Below, piece after piece: positions 4,983 to 13,391 of a stretch of 13,986 nucleotides of DNA (position 1 is its first letter; each line of letters opens with the position of its first letter). The notes under the pieces were generated by a model, which saw only the letters and a program-made list of their open reading frames with translations, was not told where the DNA came from and ran no database searches. A program made the translations under genes and the position numbers. The stretch comes from CAYSRM01 sp964475205 (GTDB lineage Bacteria; Verrucomicrobiota; Kiritimatiellia; UBA8416; CAYSRM01): the NCBI GenBank assembly GCA_964475205.1, contig CAYYVQ010000069.1, forward strand, positions 1 to 13,986. Direction: 5' to 3'.

Positions 4983-7900
4983 GTGAAACAGCGTCCATTT
5001 GTACATCTTCATTTACACACTAACTTCAGTCTTCTTGACGGCGCCTGCCACATCGACCAGGTCGTAGAGAAGGCCCATAAAAATAATATGCCTGCCGTAG
5101 CCTGTACCGACCACGGCGTAATGTACGGCATAGTTGATTTCTACCAGAAAGCTCTCAGTGGAGGGGTCAAGCCTATACTTGGCTGCGAGGTCTACGTGGC
5201 GCCGCAAAGCAGGTTTGACACAAAGACAAAAGGCGCATCAAACGCTGCAAATCACCTGGTTCTACTGGCAACCCATTTCCAGGGATATCGCAATCTTTGC
5301 AAACTGGTAACCAGCGCCCACCTGGAGGGTTTCTATTACAAGCCACGCATTGACAAAGAGATACTTTCCCGTTACAGCGATGGTCTCATCGGTCTTTCCG
5401 GCTGCCTGAAGGGCGAGATTACTTCACAACTGAACCAGGGCAACATGAAAAGGGCGGCGCAAATTGCGGGAGAATACGCTGATATACTTGGCAAGGAGAA
5501 TTTCTACCTCGAGCTCCAGGATCATGGCCTGAACGAACAGAAAAAAACCAATCCCATGATTCTGGAGCTGGCGCGCAAAAACGGCATCCCGTACGTGGCG
5601 ACAAACGACGTTCATTACCTTGAAAAAGAGCACGCCAGCGCGCATGAAGTTCTACTGTGCATGCAGACCCAGACAGTGCTCAGCGATCCAAAGAGAATGC
5701 GTTACGGAACGCACGAATTCTACATGAAAACCCGCGAAGAGATGGAACAGATTTTCGGCGAGATCCCGGAAGCGCTCGATCTCACAGTGGAAATCGCCGA
5801 ACGCTGCAACGTGGAACTGGAATTCGGCAAATTACATTTCCCCGCTTTTGAAGTTCCTGAGAACTACACTCAGAAAGAATACTTGATCAAACTCTGCAAA
5901 GACGGCCTCTCAGAACGTTACGAACTGCAAGACCCGGACAACCCGCGGGACCCAGAAGAACAGCAGATTGTGGATCGGATGCTCCACGAATTCGACGTAA
6001 TAGAAAAAACAGGATTCATCAACTATTTTCTGGTTGTCTGGGATTTCATAAATTTTGCAAGAAAGAACAACATTGCCATCGGTCCCGGCCGCGGATCAGG
6101 CGGAGGAAGCGTTGTAGCATATTCGCTGGGCATCACTTCCATAGATCCCCTGCGTTTTGGATTGCTTTTCGAAAGGTTTTTGAATCCCGAACGGATTTCG
6201 CCGCCGGACTTCGATATTGATTTCTGCAAATCAAGGCGGGAAGAAGTTATAGAATATGTTATCAACAGGTATGGCAGGGACAACGTTGCACAGATTATAA
6301 CCTTCGGCTCTCTGGGAGCCAAACTGGTGGTCCGGGATGTAGGAAGAGTCCTTGAGATACCCTATGCGAAATGCGACCAGCTTTCCAAGATGATCCCGGA
6401 CGACCCTAAAATGACGCTTAAAAAAGCCCTGGAAATGAACCCTGAATTCCGGAAAGCCTACGAAAACGATCCGGACTGCAAAAACATACTTGATTACGGG
6501 TTTGTCCTGGAAGGCTTATACAGAAACCCGGGGACACACGCTGCGGGTGTAGTTATAGGAGAAAAGCCGCTCCGCGAGATAGTCCCCCTGTCTCGAGATA
6601 AGGAAAAGCAGCCGGTTACCCAGTATACAATGAAACCGCTGGAAAGAATAGGGCTGCTCAAAATGGACTTCCTTGGATTGCGCACCTTGACGGTTATCCG
6701 CCATACCGTCGAACTCGTCAGGGAATTCCAGGGAATAGAGATTGATATCGAAAACCTGCCGCCGGATGATGAAACAACCTTCGACCTGCTCAACCGCGGC
6801 GATACTATCGGGGTGTTCCAGCTCGAAAGTGAAGGTATGCGCGATCTCATAAGAAGAATCGGCATAGACCGGATCGAAGACCTTATAGCAATGATTGCCC
6901 TTTACCGGCCCGGTCCCATGAACATGCTTGACGACTACGTGAACAGGAAAAGCGGCAAGGCAAAGATCAAGTACGATCATCCCCTGCTTGAAGGCGTCCT
7001 CAACGAGACCTACGGAGTCATGCTTTACCAGGAAGAGGTGATGAAAGCCGCCAATGTGCTGGCAGGATTCACCATGGGCGAAGCCGATGTTTTGAGAGAC
7101 GCCATGGGCAAGAAGAAAGTTCACCTCATGGGAAAGCAGAGGGAAAAGTTTATCAAGGGCTGCAAAGAAACAAACAATATCGACAAGCAACAGGCCGGCA
7201 GAATCTTCGACACCATAGAAAGTTTTGCGGGCTACGGCTTCAATAAGGCCCATAGTACGGGATATGCAATAATATCCTACCAGACAGCATACCTCAAAGC
7301 CAACTTTCCCGCAGAGTTCATGTCCGCTTTGCTGACCAGCGAAATAGGCAACTTTGACAAGCTGCCTTTTTTCGTCGCCGAGACCGATCGAATGGGTCTT
7401 GAACTGCTTCCTCCCGATGTAAACTTGAGCGACACGGTCTTTAAACCGGCGTCAAAAAAAGCCATCCGTTACGGACTGGCCGGAATCAAAAACGTAGGCG
7501 AAGGGGCCGCACAGACTATAGTGCGGGAAAGAGAAAAAAACGGACGGTACACCGAACTGGTCGGCTTCTGCTCTCGACTGAGCGGACAGATGGCCACCCG
7601 CAAGGTCCTGGAAAGCCTGATCCGTTCGGGCTCTTTGGATACAATAGAGGAGAACAGGGCAAGACTTTTCAACGGAATAGATCACGCCATGGCAAGAGCA
7701 ACAGAGGAAATCGAGGACCGCCGTTCAGGACAGGGCAGCCTGTTCGAACTCATGGATGAATCCCCGGAATCCGGCGTGAGCAACGAACTGCCACAGTGCA
7801 GGCCGTGGCCGCAGAGCGAACTGCTGGCGGGCGAAAAAGAGCTTCTGGGAGTATACATGAGCGGACATCCTCTGACCGAGTTCGCACCTCTTCTCAGACG

Positions 7901-8519
7901 CTATCAGCTCACAGACGTAAAAGGCTTGTCCGATCTTGAAAACAGATCTCTAACCCGCATGGGGGGGATTATATCATCCGTTAACAAAAAGGTCACCCGA
8001 TCTACAAAAAAAATGATGGCGATTCTTCAGGTTGAAGACCTTGACGGCAACGTGGAAGCGCTGGTCTTTCCAGATAAATATGAATCCTATGCAGACTGCC
8101 TTGCGAAAGACTCCCCGGTGCTTATCTGCGGAGAGGTTTCGCGCCGCGAAGAAAAACCAAAGCTCATAGCCCACGAGATCTATCCGCTTTCGGAGGCTCC
8201 CTTGCATTTTGCCAAACAGTTGAGCCTTACCGTTCCTACCACAAGCCTGAAGGAAGAAAAATTAAACCATGTAAAGAAACTGTTTGCTGAAAATCCAGGC
8301 AAGACAAAAGTAGTTCTTTGCCTGCAATTTCCCACCGGAGAGAAGGTCATGCTGGATACAGACCGTGAATTCCGTGTATTTCCAAGCGAATCGCTTTTGC
8401 GAATGCTGGAGAAGGAACTTGGTGAAGAAAGCGTCTTTCTGCATGTCAGCCGGGAACCGCTGGCAAAAGGAAAGCCTGCAAACAGGAACCGAAACCGGAG
8501 GTTCGTCAAAACCGGTTAA
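4983..8519 (+). CDS. dnaE: DNA polymerase III alpha subunit
   Basis: Catalytic subunit of the replicative polymerase. The 1178-aa product has the normal length and domain order of DnaE. The PHP domain opens with HLHLHT (residues 8-13). The polymerase core has GPGRGSGGGSVVAYSLGI (about 364-381), PDFDIDF with catalytic Asp409 and Asp411, and MDFLGLRTL with the third Asp562. YRPGPMNMLDDYV and FNKAHSTGYAIISYQTAYLK follow, and an OB-fold (about 990-1070) leads to the C-terminal tail. The start is GTG at 4983; an ATG at 4981 is out of frame and is followed directly by TGA. No ribosome site is visible, and the region just upstream resembles a promoter, so the message may be leaderless. The gene stands alone behind the ferritin terminator. 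All catalytic residues expected are present. Confidence 0.97.
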   Translation: MKQRPFVHLHLHTNFSLLDGACHIDQVVEKAHKNNMPAVACTDHGVMYGIVDFYQKALSGGVKPILGCEVYVAPQSRFDTKTKGASNAANHLVLLATHFQGYRNLCKLVTSAHLEGFYYKPRIDKEILSRYSDGLIGLSGCLKGEITSQLNQGNMKRAAQIAGEYADILGKENFYLELQDHGLNEQKKTNPMILELARKNGIPYVATNDVHYLEKEHASAHEVLLCMQTQTVLSDPKRMRYGTHEFYMKTREEMEQIFGEIPEALDLTVEIAERCNVELEFGKLHFPAFEVPENYTQKEYLIKLCKDGLSERYELQDPDNPRDPEEQQIVDRMLHEFDVIEKTGFINYFLVVWDFINFARKNNIAIGPGRGSGGGSVVAYSLGITSIDPLRFGLLFERFLNPERISPPDFDIDFCKSRREEVIEYVINRYGRDNVAQIITFGSLGAKLVVRDVGRVLEIPYAKCDQLSKMIPDDPKMTLKKALEMNPEFRKAYENDPDCKNILDYGFVLEGLYRNPGTHAAGVVIGEKPLREIVPLSRDKEKQPVTQYTMKPLERIGLLKMDFLGLRTLTVIRHTVELVREFQGIEIDIENLPPDDETTFDLLNRGDTIGVFQLESEGMRDLIRRIGIDRIEDLIAMIALYRPGPMNMLDDYVNRKSGKAKIKYDHPLLEGVLNETYGVMLYQEEVMKAANVLAGFTMGEADVLRDAMGKKKVHLMGKQREKFIKGCKETNNIDKQQAGRIFDTIESFAGYGFNKAHSTGYAIISYQTAYLKANFPAEFMSALLTSEIGNFDKLPFFVAETDRMGLELLPPDVNLSDTVFKPASKKAIRYGLAGIKNVGEGAAQTIVREREKNGRYTELVGFCSRLSGQMATRKVLESLIRSGSLDTIEENRARLFNGIDHAMARATEEIEDRRSGQGSLFELMDESPESGVSNELPQCRPWPQSELLAGEKELLGVYMSGHPLTEFAPLLRRYQLTDVKGLSDLENRSLTRMGGIISSVNKKVTRSTKKMMAILQVEDLDGNVEALVFPDKYESYADCLAKDSPVLICGEVSRREEKPKLIAHEIYPLSEAPLHFAKQLSLTVPTTSLKEEKLNHVKKLFAENPGKTKVVLCLQFPTGEKVMLDTDREFRVFPSESLLRMLEKELGEESVFLHVSREPLAKGKPANRNRNRRFVKTG

Positions 8520-8588
8520 TTATAAACGTCCGACGGAAGTGCGCTGTATCACACCCGTAATCACCGGCCGGAACCGTTCGAAATGCCC

Positions 8589-8615
8589 TTGACATACCAG
8601 CTGCTTCTTTACAAC
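8589..8615 (+). promoter_or_regulatory. Weak candidate promoter before the GYF_2 coiled-coil gene
   Basis: TTGACA at 8589-8594 is a perfect -35 box in the 154-base gap after dnaE. The best -10 is TACAAC (8610-8615), four of six matches at a short 15-base spacing. No terminator hairpin for dnaE was found in this gap. Confidence 0.3.
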
Positions 8616-8673
8616 ACTCTGCCCGTTAAACCATCAACATCTTGCGCATTTTATCACAGTAAGGTTCTGTTTT

Positions 8674-10239
8674 ATGCCTGATCTGAAATCTCCAACTTCG
8701 GAAACTGAATCTGTTGAAAAAGAATGGTTCCTGAAAACAAACAAAGATTCTGTATTCGGGCCGGTTGACCGCGCCACACTTCAAACCTGGGCTCAACAGG
8801 GCAGGATAGCCCCCGGCAACCAGGTTTCTAGGGATAAAACGACGTGGAAACATGCCAAGAGCGTACCTTTCCTGGAAATGCAGTGGGTGGTACAACTGCC
8901 TGGCGGAACTGAATACGGGCCCCTGAATATCAACGCTCTCAAAGAGCTTGTCCAGAACGGCACGGTGCCTGTGTCGGCAATCATAAAGAACATCCATAGC
9001 AACGAGACCGTCAGGCTTGAGGAAAAGACAGGTGTATCGTCCAACAGCAGGTCAGCGCCGAAAAAAAAGGCTGAAAAAATCGGTCCGGAAAAGAAACACA
9101 ACAGCCACAAACCGGAACCGGAAAAGAAAACACCTGAAAAAAGCCCACAATCACGGATAAAACCTGAAAAAAACGCCACCAACCGCGACAAGAAGAAAAA
9201 AGAGACCGCACAAGACGCACAACGCCTGAAAAAGGAAATTAAAACAACCAAGCAGGAGCTTTCAAAGCTGCGGGAAACGTTCTCCAGAAGCAAGTCGGCC
9301 ATGGAGAAAAAAGAAAAAGAAGTCAAGGAAGCATCCGAAAAACTCAGACAACTGCAAAACAAGTACAACTCCGTTCTGGAACAGAAGGAAAAGAGCGAGC
9401 AGCAACTTAAAGGCCAAATCGAAAAGACACGCAAAAGGGCCGAAGAACTCAAAACCAGTAATCTGCAATATCGCGAAGAACTGGCGCAGAAAGAAAAACA
9501 GCTGCGCGAAGGCGAAAAGGAATATAGCCGCCTTCAAAAACGAACCATCCTCCAGGAACAGAAGCTCAAAGCGGAAAACGAACAGCTCCGAAAAAAACTT
9601 GAATCGACAAGTCACAGCTACCATGAAGAGCTTGACTTGCAGATCGGCACGCTTCGGAAAAAGGCCGAAACAGCTTCCGCAGCGCTCGAAGACACCATGC
9701 GACGGCTTGCAGAAAAGCAGCATGAGTATGATGACCTTAAAGCAAGGGCCGAGCAAGAAAAACGCGAGATGTCGACAAGGCTCGAGAAATTCAAGCAACT
9801 TCTTGTCGAGGATTCAGAAAACGCTCGGCAGGAACTCGAAAGCGACAGATCCATCTTCGACATTGTCAGGGCATCCTGCGAACAGAAGGAACACAATTAC
9901 AATCATCGCATGGAAAGGCTGGAAAAGCTGACAGGGAATGATCAACATGAACAGAACGCATTTTCCCTGGAAACCGACCAGCTTAACGGCAAACAAGACG
10001 GGGACTGCCGGACGGGGCTCAATATCACTGAAAAACCGCCGTTGGAAGAGTCGGCAAGCCGGGGTTCTCACGCCGGCAACAACGGAGGCAACGGAAAACT
10101 GACTCACTTGAAAAGCCTTGAGACCGAGATTCAGCGCGAACTCGAGCATTGGAGGGAAAATAACCGTGAGGAACCGCCAGAGCGAAAATTTCCGCCTAAA
10201 GCCATATTTCGCGCCAAACCCTGGATGAAATTGAAATAA
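8674..10239 (+). CDS. Coiled-coil protein with two N-terminal GYF_2 domains
   Basis: A 521-aa protein of unknown function. Two tandem GYF_2 (DUF4339-type) modules open it: residues 18-67 with WFLKTN, FGP, L-x-x-W-A-Q-x-G-R-I and W58; and 71-117 with WVVQLPGG, YGPL and L-x-x-L-V-Q-N-G. The second lacks the late Trp. Such modules are thought to bind proline-rich or other peptides. A basic, Lys/Glu-rich linker with repeated E-K-K and K-P-E words (about 128-175) leads into a very long charged heptad region (about 180-430) typical of a parallel coiled coil. A less ordered tail, about 430-521, is Gly/Asn-rich in part. No signal peptide or membrane segment, so it is cytosolic. A modest AAGG lies 10 bases before the ATG. 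It may scaffold a complex at the envelope with the next two coiled-coil genes; that is only a guess. Confidence 0.85.
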   Translation: MPDLKSPTSETESVEKEWFLKTNKDSVFGPVDRATLQTWAQQGRIAPGNQVSRDKTTWKHAKSVPFLEMQWVVQLPGGTEYGPLNINALKELVQNGTVPVSAIIKNIHSNETVRLEEKTGVSSNSRSAPKKKAEKIGPEKKHNSHKPEPEKKTPEKSPQSRIKPEKNATNRDKKKKETAQDAQRLKKEIKTTKQELSKLRETFSRSKSAMEKKEKEVKEASEKLRQLQNKYNSVLEQKEKSEQQLKGQIEKTRKRAEELKTSNLQYREELAQKEKQLREGEKEYSRLQKRTILQEQKLKAENEQLRKKLESTSHSYHEELDLQIGTLRKKAETASAALEDTMRRLAEKQHEYDDLKARAEQEKREMSTRLEKFKQLLVEDSENARQELESDRSIFDIVRASCEQKEHNYNHRMERLEKLTGNDQHEQNAFSLETDQLNGKQDGDCRTGLNITEKPPLEESASRGSHAGNNGGNGKLTHLKSLETEIQRELEHWRENNREEPPERKFPPKAIFRAKPWMKLK

Positions 10240-10450
10240 CGAGTTGTGTTGAACTTCTGGAGCTGTAACGTCTATGCTTTTTTACGTAGATACTTGGCGC
10301 AAGTTCGGGCATGCTGCATGTTGGTGCGTCAGTTTATGGGTGTACGGCTGAAACCGAGCGCCGCCCGGAAGTAAAGGACCCGCAAACGAGGATTTACAAA
10401 TTAAACATTTTGCATGACAATAAGCGCCCGGATAAAGGATACATGTTATC
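10240..10450. other. Intergenic stretch with no recognised feature
   Basis: 211 bases between the two plus-strand coiled-coil genes. Only small weak hairpins are visible (for example CGG-CTGAAA-CCG near 10346). AAAGGA at 10434-10439 is the likely ribosome site for the following gene. No terminator with a T-tract, no tRNA and no riboswitch consensus could be supported. Confidence 0.3.
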
Positions 10451-11212
10451 GTGCCGAAAAATACACTGAACAATAAATTTAATGACATGCCGGAATCTGC
10501 CGATCCGCACGGCAACAAGAACAGAAGCGACAGGACAGGAGAGTTGGGAGTTGAACCTATCCCGGGCTCTGAGTCTAAGCAAATTGCCGTTCGTGCCGGC
10601 ATGGATCTGGCCAGCCAGCAGGAAAGCCTGCCCGTACTGGAAGCTTTCCAGGAATTCCTTGATTATGAAAGGCGCAGGACAAGAAGAAAACTTCTGACTG
10701 TATCCCTTTTTTTTCTTCTGCTGATAATGGTAATACTTGGCGCAGGAGGGGGCATTGCATACATGTTCATGCGGAAAGTTGAAGACAATGTTGGTTCAGT
10801 GGAATCCGGCCTTGCAAATCTGGATGAATCATGGCAGCAGGACCGGCAGCAAATCGAGTCTTCTGTTGCCAAAGCCCTTGCGGACGCAGGCAGACTGAAG
10901 CAAAATCTGGAAAAAGAACGGGACACTTTGAGAAAACTGGAAAATGCCCTGACAAGCCGGTCCAAAGGAACAGACGTCCAAATCAGGAAACTGGTTCAGG
11001 CTCTGCTGGCGTTGAATAAGAAAAACAATTCCCTACAGAGCGACCTGACAAACGTCCGTCAAAAACTCGAAGCCACATCCACAAGAGAAGAATCAGCAAT
11101 CAATACAGAACCAGGCGCCGTCCCACAGGCCCCGTCCGGCTTTTTAGAGTTGCCCATAGCGGTAAACAACTCGCGTCAAACAATGAACTGGCGAATCCCT
11201 ATTCCGGAATAA
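10451..11212 (+). CDS. Single-pass membrane protein with periplasmic coiled coil
   Basis: A 253-aa protein I cannot name. Residues 1-75 are polar and probably disordered, ending in the basic R-R-R-T-R-R-K stretch (about 74-80). A hydrophobic segment (81-106) follows, so the N terminus should be inside. Residues 110-205 are a charged heptad region beginning VEDNVGSVESGLANLDESW, expected to lie in the periplasm as a coiled coil. The last 45 residues are Pro/Thr/Ser-rich and end in NWRIPIPE. The start is GTG at 10451 with AAAGGA 11 bases upstream; the ATG at 10487 is an alternative that costs 12 residues. Its end overlaps the convergent lipoprotein gene by 14 bases. Similar N-in, coiled-coil layouts occur in envelope scaffold proteins, but no family is assigned. 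Confidence 0.82.
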   Translation: MPKNTLNNKFNDMPESADPHGNKNRSDRTGELGVEPIPGSESKQIAVRAGMDLASQQESLPVLEAFQEFLDYERRRTRRKLLTVSLFFLLLIMVILGAGGGIAYMFMRKVEDNVGSVESGLANLDESWQQDRQQIESSVAKALADAGRLKQNLEKERDTLRKLENALTSRSKGTDVQIRKLVQALLALNKKNNSLQSDLTNVRQKLEATSTREESAINTEPGAVPQAPSGFLELPIAVNNSRQTMNWRIPIPE

Positions 11213-11726
11213 ACAGTTTCTGGCCTTTACGGATATTGTCCGGGTCCTTAAGGTCGTTTGCATCAATAATGGCGTTGACAGACACCCCATATGCAGCGGC
11301 TATTTCCGACAGGGTCTGGCCTGCACGAACCTCGTGTTCTCTCCCCCTCAGATTCTGTCTGGACGCCCCGGACCCGGTCTCCTGCAAAAGGCTCGCAATC
11401 TTTGGGATAAGCTGATCGACTACCTCTTTCTTCATGCGGGCCTGCCGTGTATCCAGATCTGCTACCGTCCCGACGACTTCCGCCAGTTCTTTCTCAATTT
11501 TTGCTGCTTTATCGTCCTGCTCACTCTCCAGTCTGTCGATCTGGTCGTAAGCATCCTGCTGAGACTGATGGAGGCCCTGCATGCGATTTTCCAGCCTCTC
11601 CACACTTTCCTCAAGCGCCGACAGGCGCGCTTCATAACGAACCGCCTGCTTCCTTCTCTGCGGAACTGTGGTAGTGCATCCGGCGAAAAGACAAGTTGCA
11701 ATGATAATAAACAGAAGATTCTTCAT
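11199..11726 (-). CDS. Lipoprotein with coiled coil and C-terminal LysM domain
   Basis: A 175-aa envelope protein likely bound to peptidoglycan. The signal peptide ends in the lipobox L-F-A-G-C17, so Cys17 should be lipidated after signal peptidase II cleavage. Residues about 28-112 form heptads (LSALEESVERLENRMQGL and onward), a likely coiled coil. The C terminus (131-174) is one LysM domain, HEVRAGQTLSEIAAAYGVSV then NAIIDANDLKDPDNIRKGQ and LFIP, which binds N-acetylglucosamine-containing glycan. Residue +2 is Thr, so an outer-membrane location is plausible. No clear ribosome site precedes the ATG. The gene converges with the membrane coiled-coil gene and overlaps its end by 14 bases, and diverges from manA. 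The combination suggests a tether between a membrane and the wall; the exact role is unknown. Confidence 0.9.
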   Translation of the reverse strand: MKNLLFIIIATCLFAGCTTTVPQRRKQAVRYEARLSALEESVERLENRMQGLHQSQQDAYDQIDRLESEQDDKAAKIEKELAEVVGTVADLDTRQARMKKEVVDQLIPKIASLLQETGSGASRQNLRGREHEVRAGQTLSEIAAAYGVSVNAIIDANDLKDPDNIRKGQKLFIPE

Positions 11727-11808
11727 AACGAAAAAATAGCATTACCCCGCACCCGGACTCAATCTTTTTTCTTGCTCAATAGACCTCATCAATAATAATG
11801 CAGGATTT

Positions 11809-12795
11809 ATGAATATTGAACCATACCCGTTGATGCTCCAGCCTGTGTACAAGGACTACATTTGGGGCGGCAACAAAATCAACGAAGTTTTCGGAAAAGA
11901 ACATGGACTCAAAAAATGCGCCGAATCCTGGGAAGTGGCCGACCGGCCCGAGGGCTCAAGCAAAATAACCAACGGTCCTTTAAGCGGTAAACTTCTCGGG
12001 GATGCTGTAGCCGGGATGCAGGATAAACTGCTTGGCAAAAACATGAATTCTCCCGTCTTCCCCTTGCTCGTAAAGATCATCGATGCAGCCAGACGACTGA
12101 GCGTACAGGTGCATCCCAACAATGCCAACGCCGCCGCTACCGGCGGCGAACCCAAAACTGAAATGTGGTATGTTCTCGCCGCAGAACCCGGTTCTTTTGT
12201 CTACGCAGGCCTTAAACAGGGAGTGGGCCCTGAGAAATTCATGAAACACCTGGAACAGGGCAGCCTCGAAGAAGCGCTCCAGCGGATTCCAGTACGGGCC
12301 GGGGACGCAATTTTCATTCCGGGAGGACGCATTCACGCCATAGCAGAAGGCTGCCTTCTTCTTGAAATACAGCAGAACTCCAATACGACTTACAGGGTAT
12401 ATGACTGGGGAAGGCTGGGAAAAGACGGAAAGCCAAGACAGCTCCATATTGCCGAAGCGATGGCGACAGTAGACTGGGAGGATACTGCCGACCCCAGGAC
12501 GGAAAACCGCCCTGCCGGAAAGCGGGGCGATTCTGCTATTACTGAAATAGTCGCCTGCCCGTATTTCCGCGTAGAAAAAATCAATCCGGGCAGGAAATTC
12601 GCTGTTCAGCCTGACGGCTCAACTTATCATATCCTTTTCGTATCTACCGGGCAACCCAGGCTTTTTGCAGGCCGGGAATATGCCCTGAAGCCGGGAAGTT
12701 CATGTCTCATTCCCGCATCCCTGCCTGCCTATACCATTGAAGGCTCCCCGGATACCGAAATCATCAGGATCACTGCGCCCGACAAATCTTTTTAA
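11809..12795 (+). CDS. manA: Mannose-6-phosphate isomerase, class I
   Basis: Zinc enzyme that interconverts mannose 6-phosphate and fructose 6-phosphate, supplying mannose units for polysaccharides or letting mannose enter glycolysis. The 328-aa product matches the short cupin-type class I form found in Bacillus. QPVYKDYIWGG opens the protein, and VQVHPN carries Gln100 and His102. KTEMWYVL carries Glu118, and GGRIHAI carries His176; these are the metal ligands. NTTYRVYDWGR (about 192-202) is the conserved active-site stretch. Residues 214-233 onward form a second, more variable cupin half ending in an IRITAPDKSF tail. AGGA precedes the ATG. It stands alone, divergent from the lipoprotein gene and with its end 14 bases from thpR, which converges. 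No sugar-nucleotide genes are near. Confidence 0.94.
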   Translation: MNIEPYPLMLQPVYKDYIWGGNKINEVFGKEHGLKKCAESWEVADRPEGSSKITNGPLSGKLLGDAVAGMQDKLLGKNMNSPVFPLLVKIIDAARRLSVQVHPNNANAAATGGEPKTEMWYVLAAEPGSFVYAGLKQGVGPEKFMKHLEQGSLEEALQRIPVRAGDAIFIPGGRIHAIAEGCLLLEIQQNSNTTYRVYDWGRLGKDGKPRQLHIAEAMATVDWEDTADPRTENRPAGKRGDSAITEIVACPYFRVEKINPGRKFAVQPDGSTYHILFVSTGQPRLFAGREYALKPGSSCLIPASLPAYTIEGSPDTEIIRITAPDKSF

Positions 12796-12809
12796 ACAAA
12801 TTCGGCTGT

Positions 12810-13391
12810 TTATCGGGGTAATGCAGCCTGGTGCCTTGCCAGGTGAACAACACCTTCCGTTCCTTGTCTGCTCTCAAAAAGAACCAGCGAGTCTACCTTG
12901 AGAATGCCCAGTTCAAGGCTTTCCATTTTTTCTATCTGCGCAGCAAGTTCCCGGGCGCCTTTCGAAGATTTAACCCTCCCCAGAGTAAGATGCGGTTTGA
13001 AATCCTTACGGTCAAAATCAATCCCTGCCTTCGTGAGTTCAGATTCAATACTGCTCCTGATCCGGCGCAGTGAATCAACCTGTTCGGACAGACCGGCCCA
13101 TACAACCCTCGGGGAGCGAGGCGAGCCGAAAAAACCCAGTCCTTTCACCTTGCATGCAAAAGCCGCCTCGCTGCTCACGCTTCTATCAATAGAGGCTTTT
13201 ACCAGGTCAAGTTTTCCTTCGGGTGTGTTCCCCAGGAACACCAGGGTCAGATGCATCCTCGAAGAGTCCACCCATTTAACACGGGCCCGTGTGCGGCGGA
13301 GATTGTCAATTGTCTCCTCGAGTTTCTTTTTAACCTTATTGTCCAGCTCTACCGCAATAAAAAGCCGAAGCCGGCCGGGTTCACATTTCAT
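12810..13391 (-). CDS. thpR: RNA 2',3'-cyclic phosphodiesterase (2H family, formerly 2'-5' RNA ligase)
   Basis: Opens 2',3'-cyclic phosphates at RNA ends; the same fold can also join 2'-5' linkages in vitro. The 193-aa product has both HxTx motifs that define the 2H phosphoesterases, H47-L-T-L and H134-L-T-L, spaced as usual, with the LFIAVEL start strand. I chose the ATG at 13391 because the protein then starts MKCEPGRLRLFIAVEL, as relatives do, and GGAG lies four bases upstream; the open frame runs back to 13469, but that stretch overlaps the upstream gene in another frame. The start overlaps the end of the FmdB-type gene by 11 bases, so the two are probably translated together. Physiological substrates in bacteria are largely unknown. 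Confidence 0.92.
   Translation of the reverse strand: MKCEPGRLRLFIAVELDNKVKKKLEETIDNLRRTRARVKWVDSSRMHLTLVFLGNTPEGKLDLVKASIDRSVSSEAAFACKVKGLGFFGSPRSPRVVWAGLSEQVDSLRRIRSSIESELTKAGIDFDRKDFKPHLTLGRVKSSKGARELAAQIEKMESLELGILKVDSLVLFESRQGTEGVVHLARHQAALPR

Noticed and set aside
8793..9452. A 219-codon minus-strand frame opposite the GYF_2 coiled-coil gene
   Set aside because: Ser/Phe/Cys-rich product typical of the antisense of Lys/Glu-rich coiled-coil codons.
10240..10450. A possible riboswitch-like leader (short GC hairpins and a GACCCGCAAACGAG word, vaguely like a cyclic-di-GMP element)
   Set aside because: The conserved core and pairing of that class could not be matched, so it is not called.
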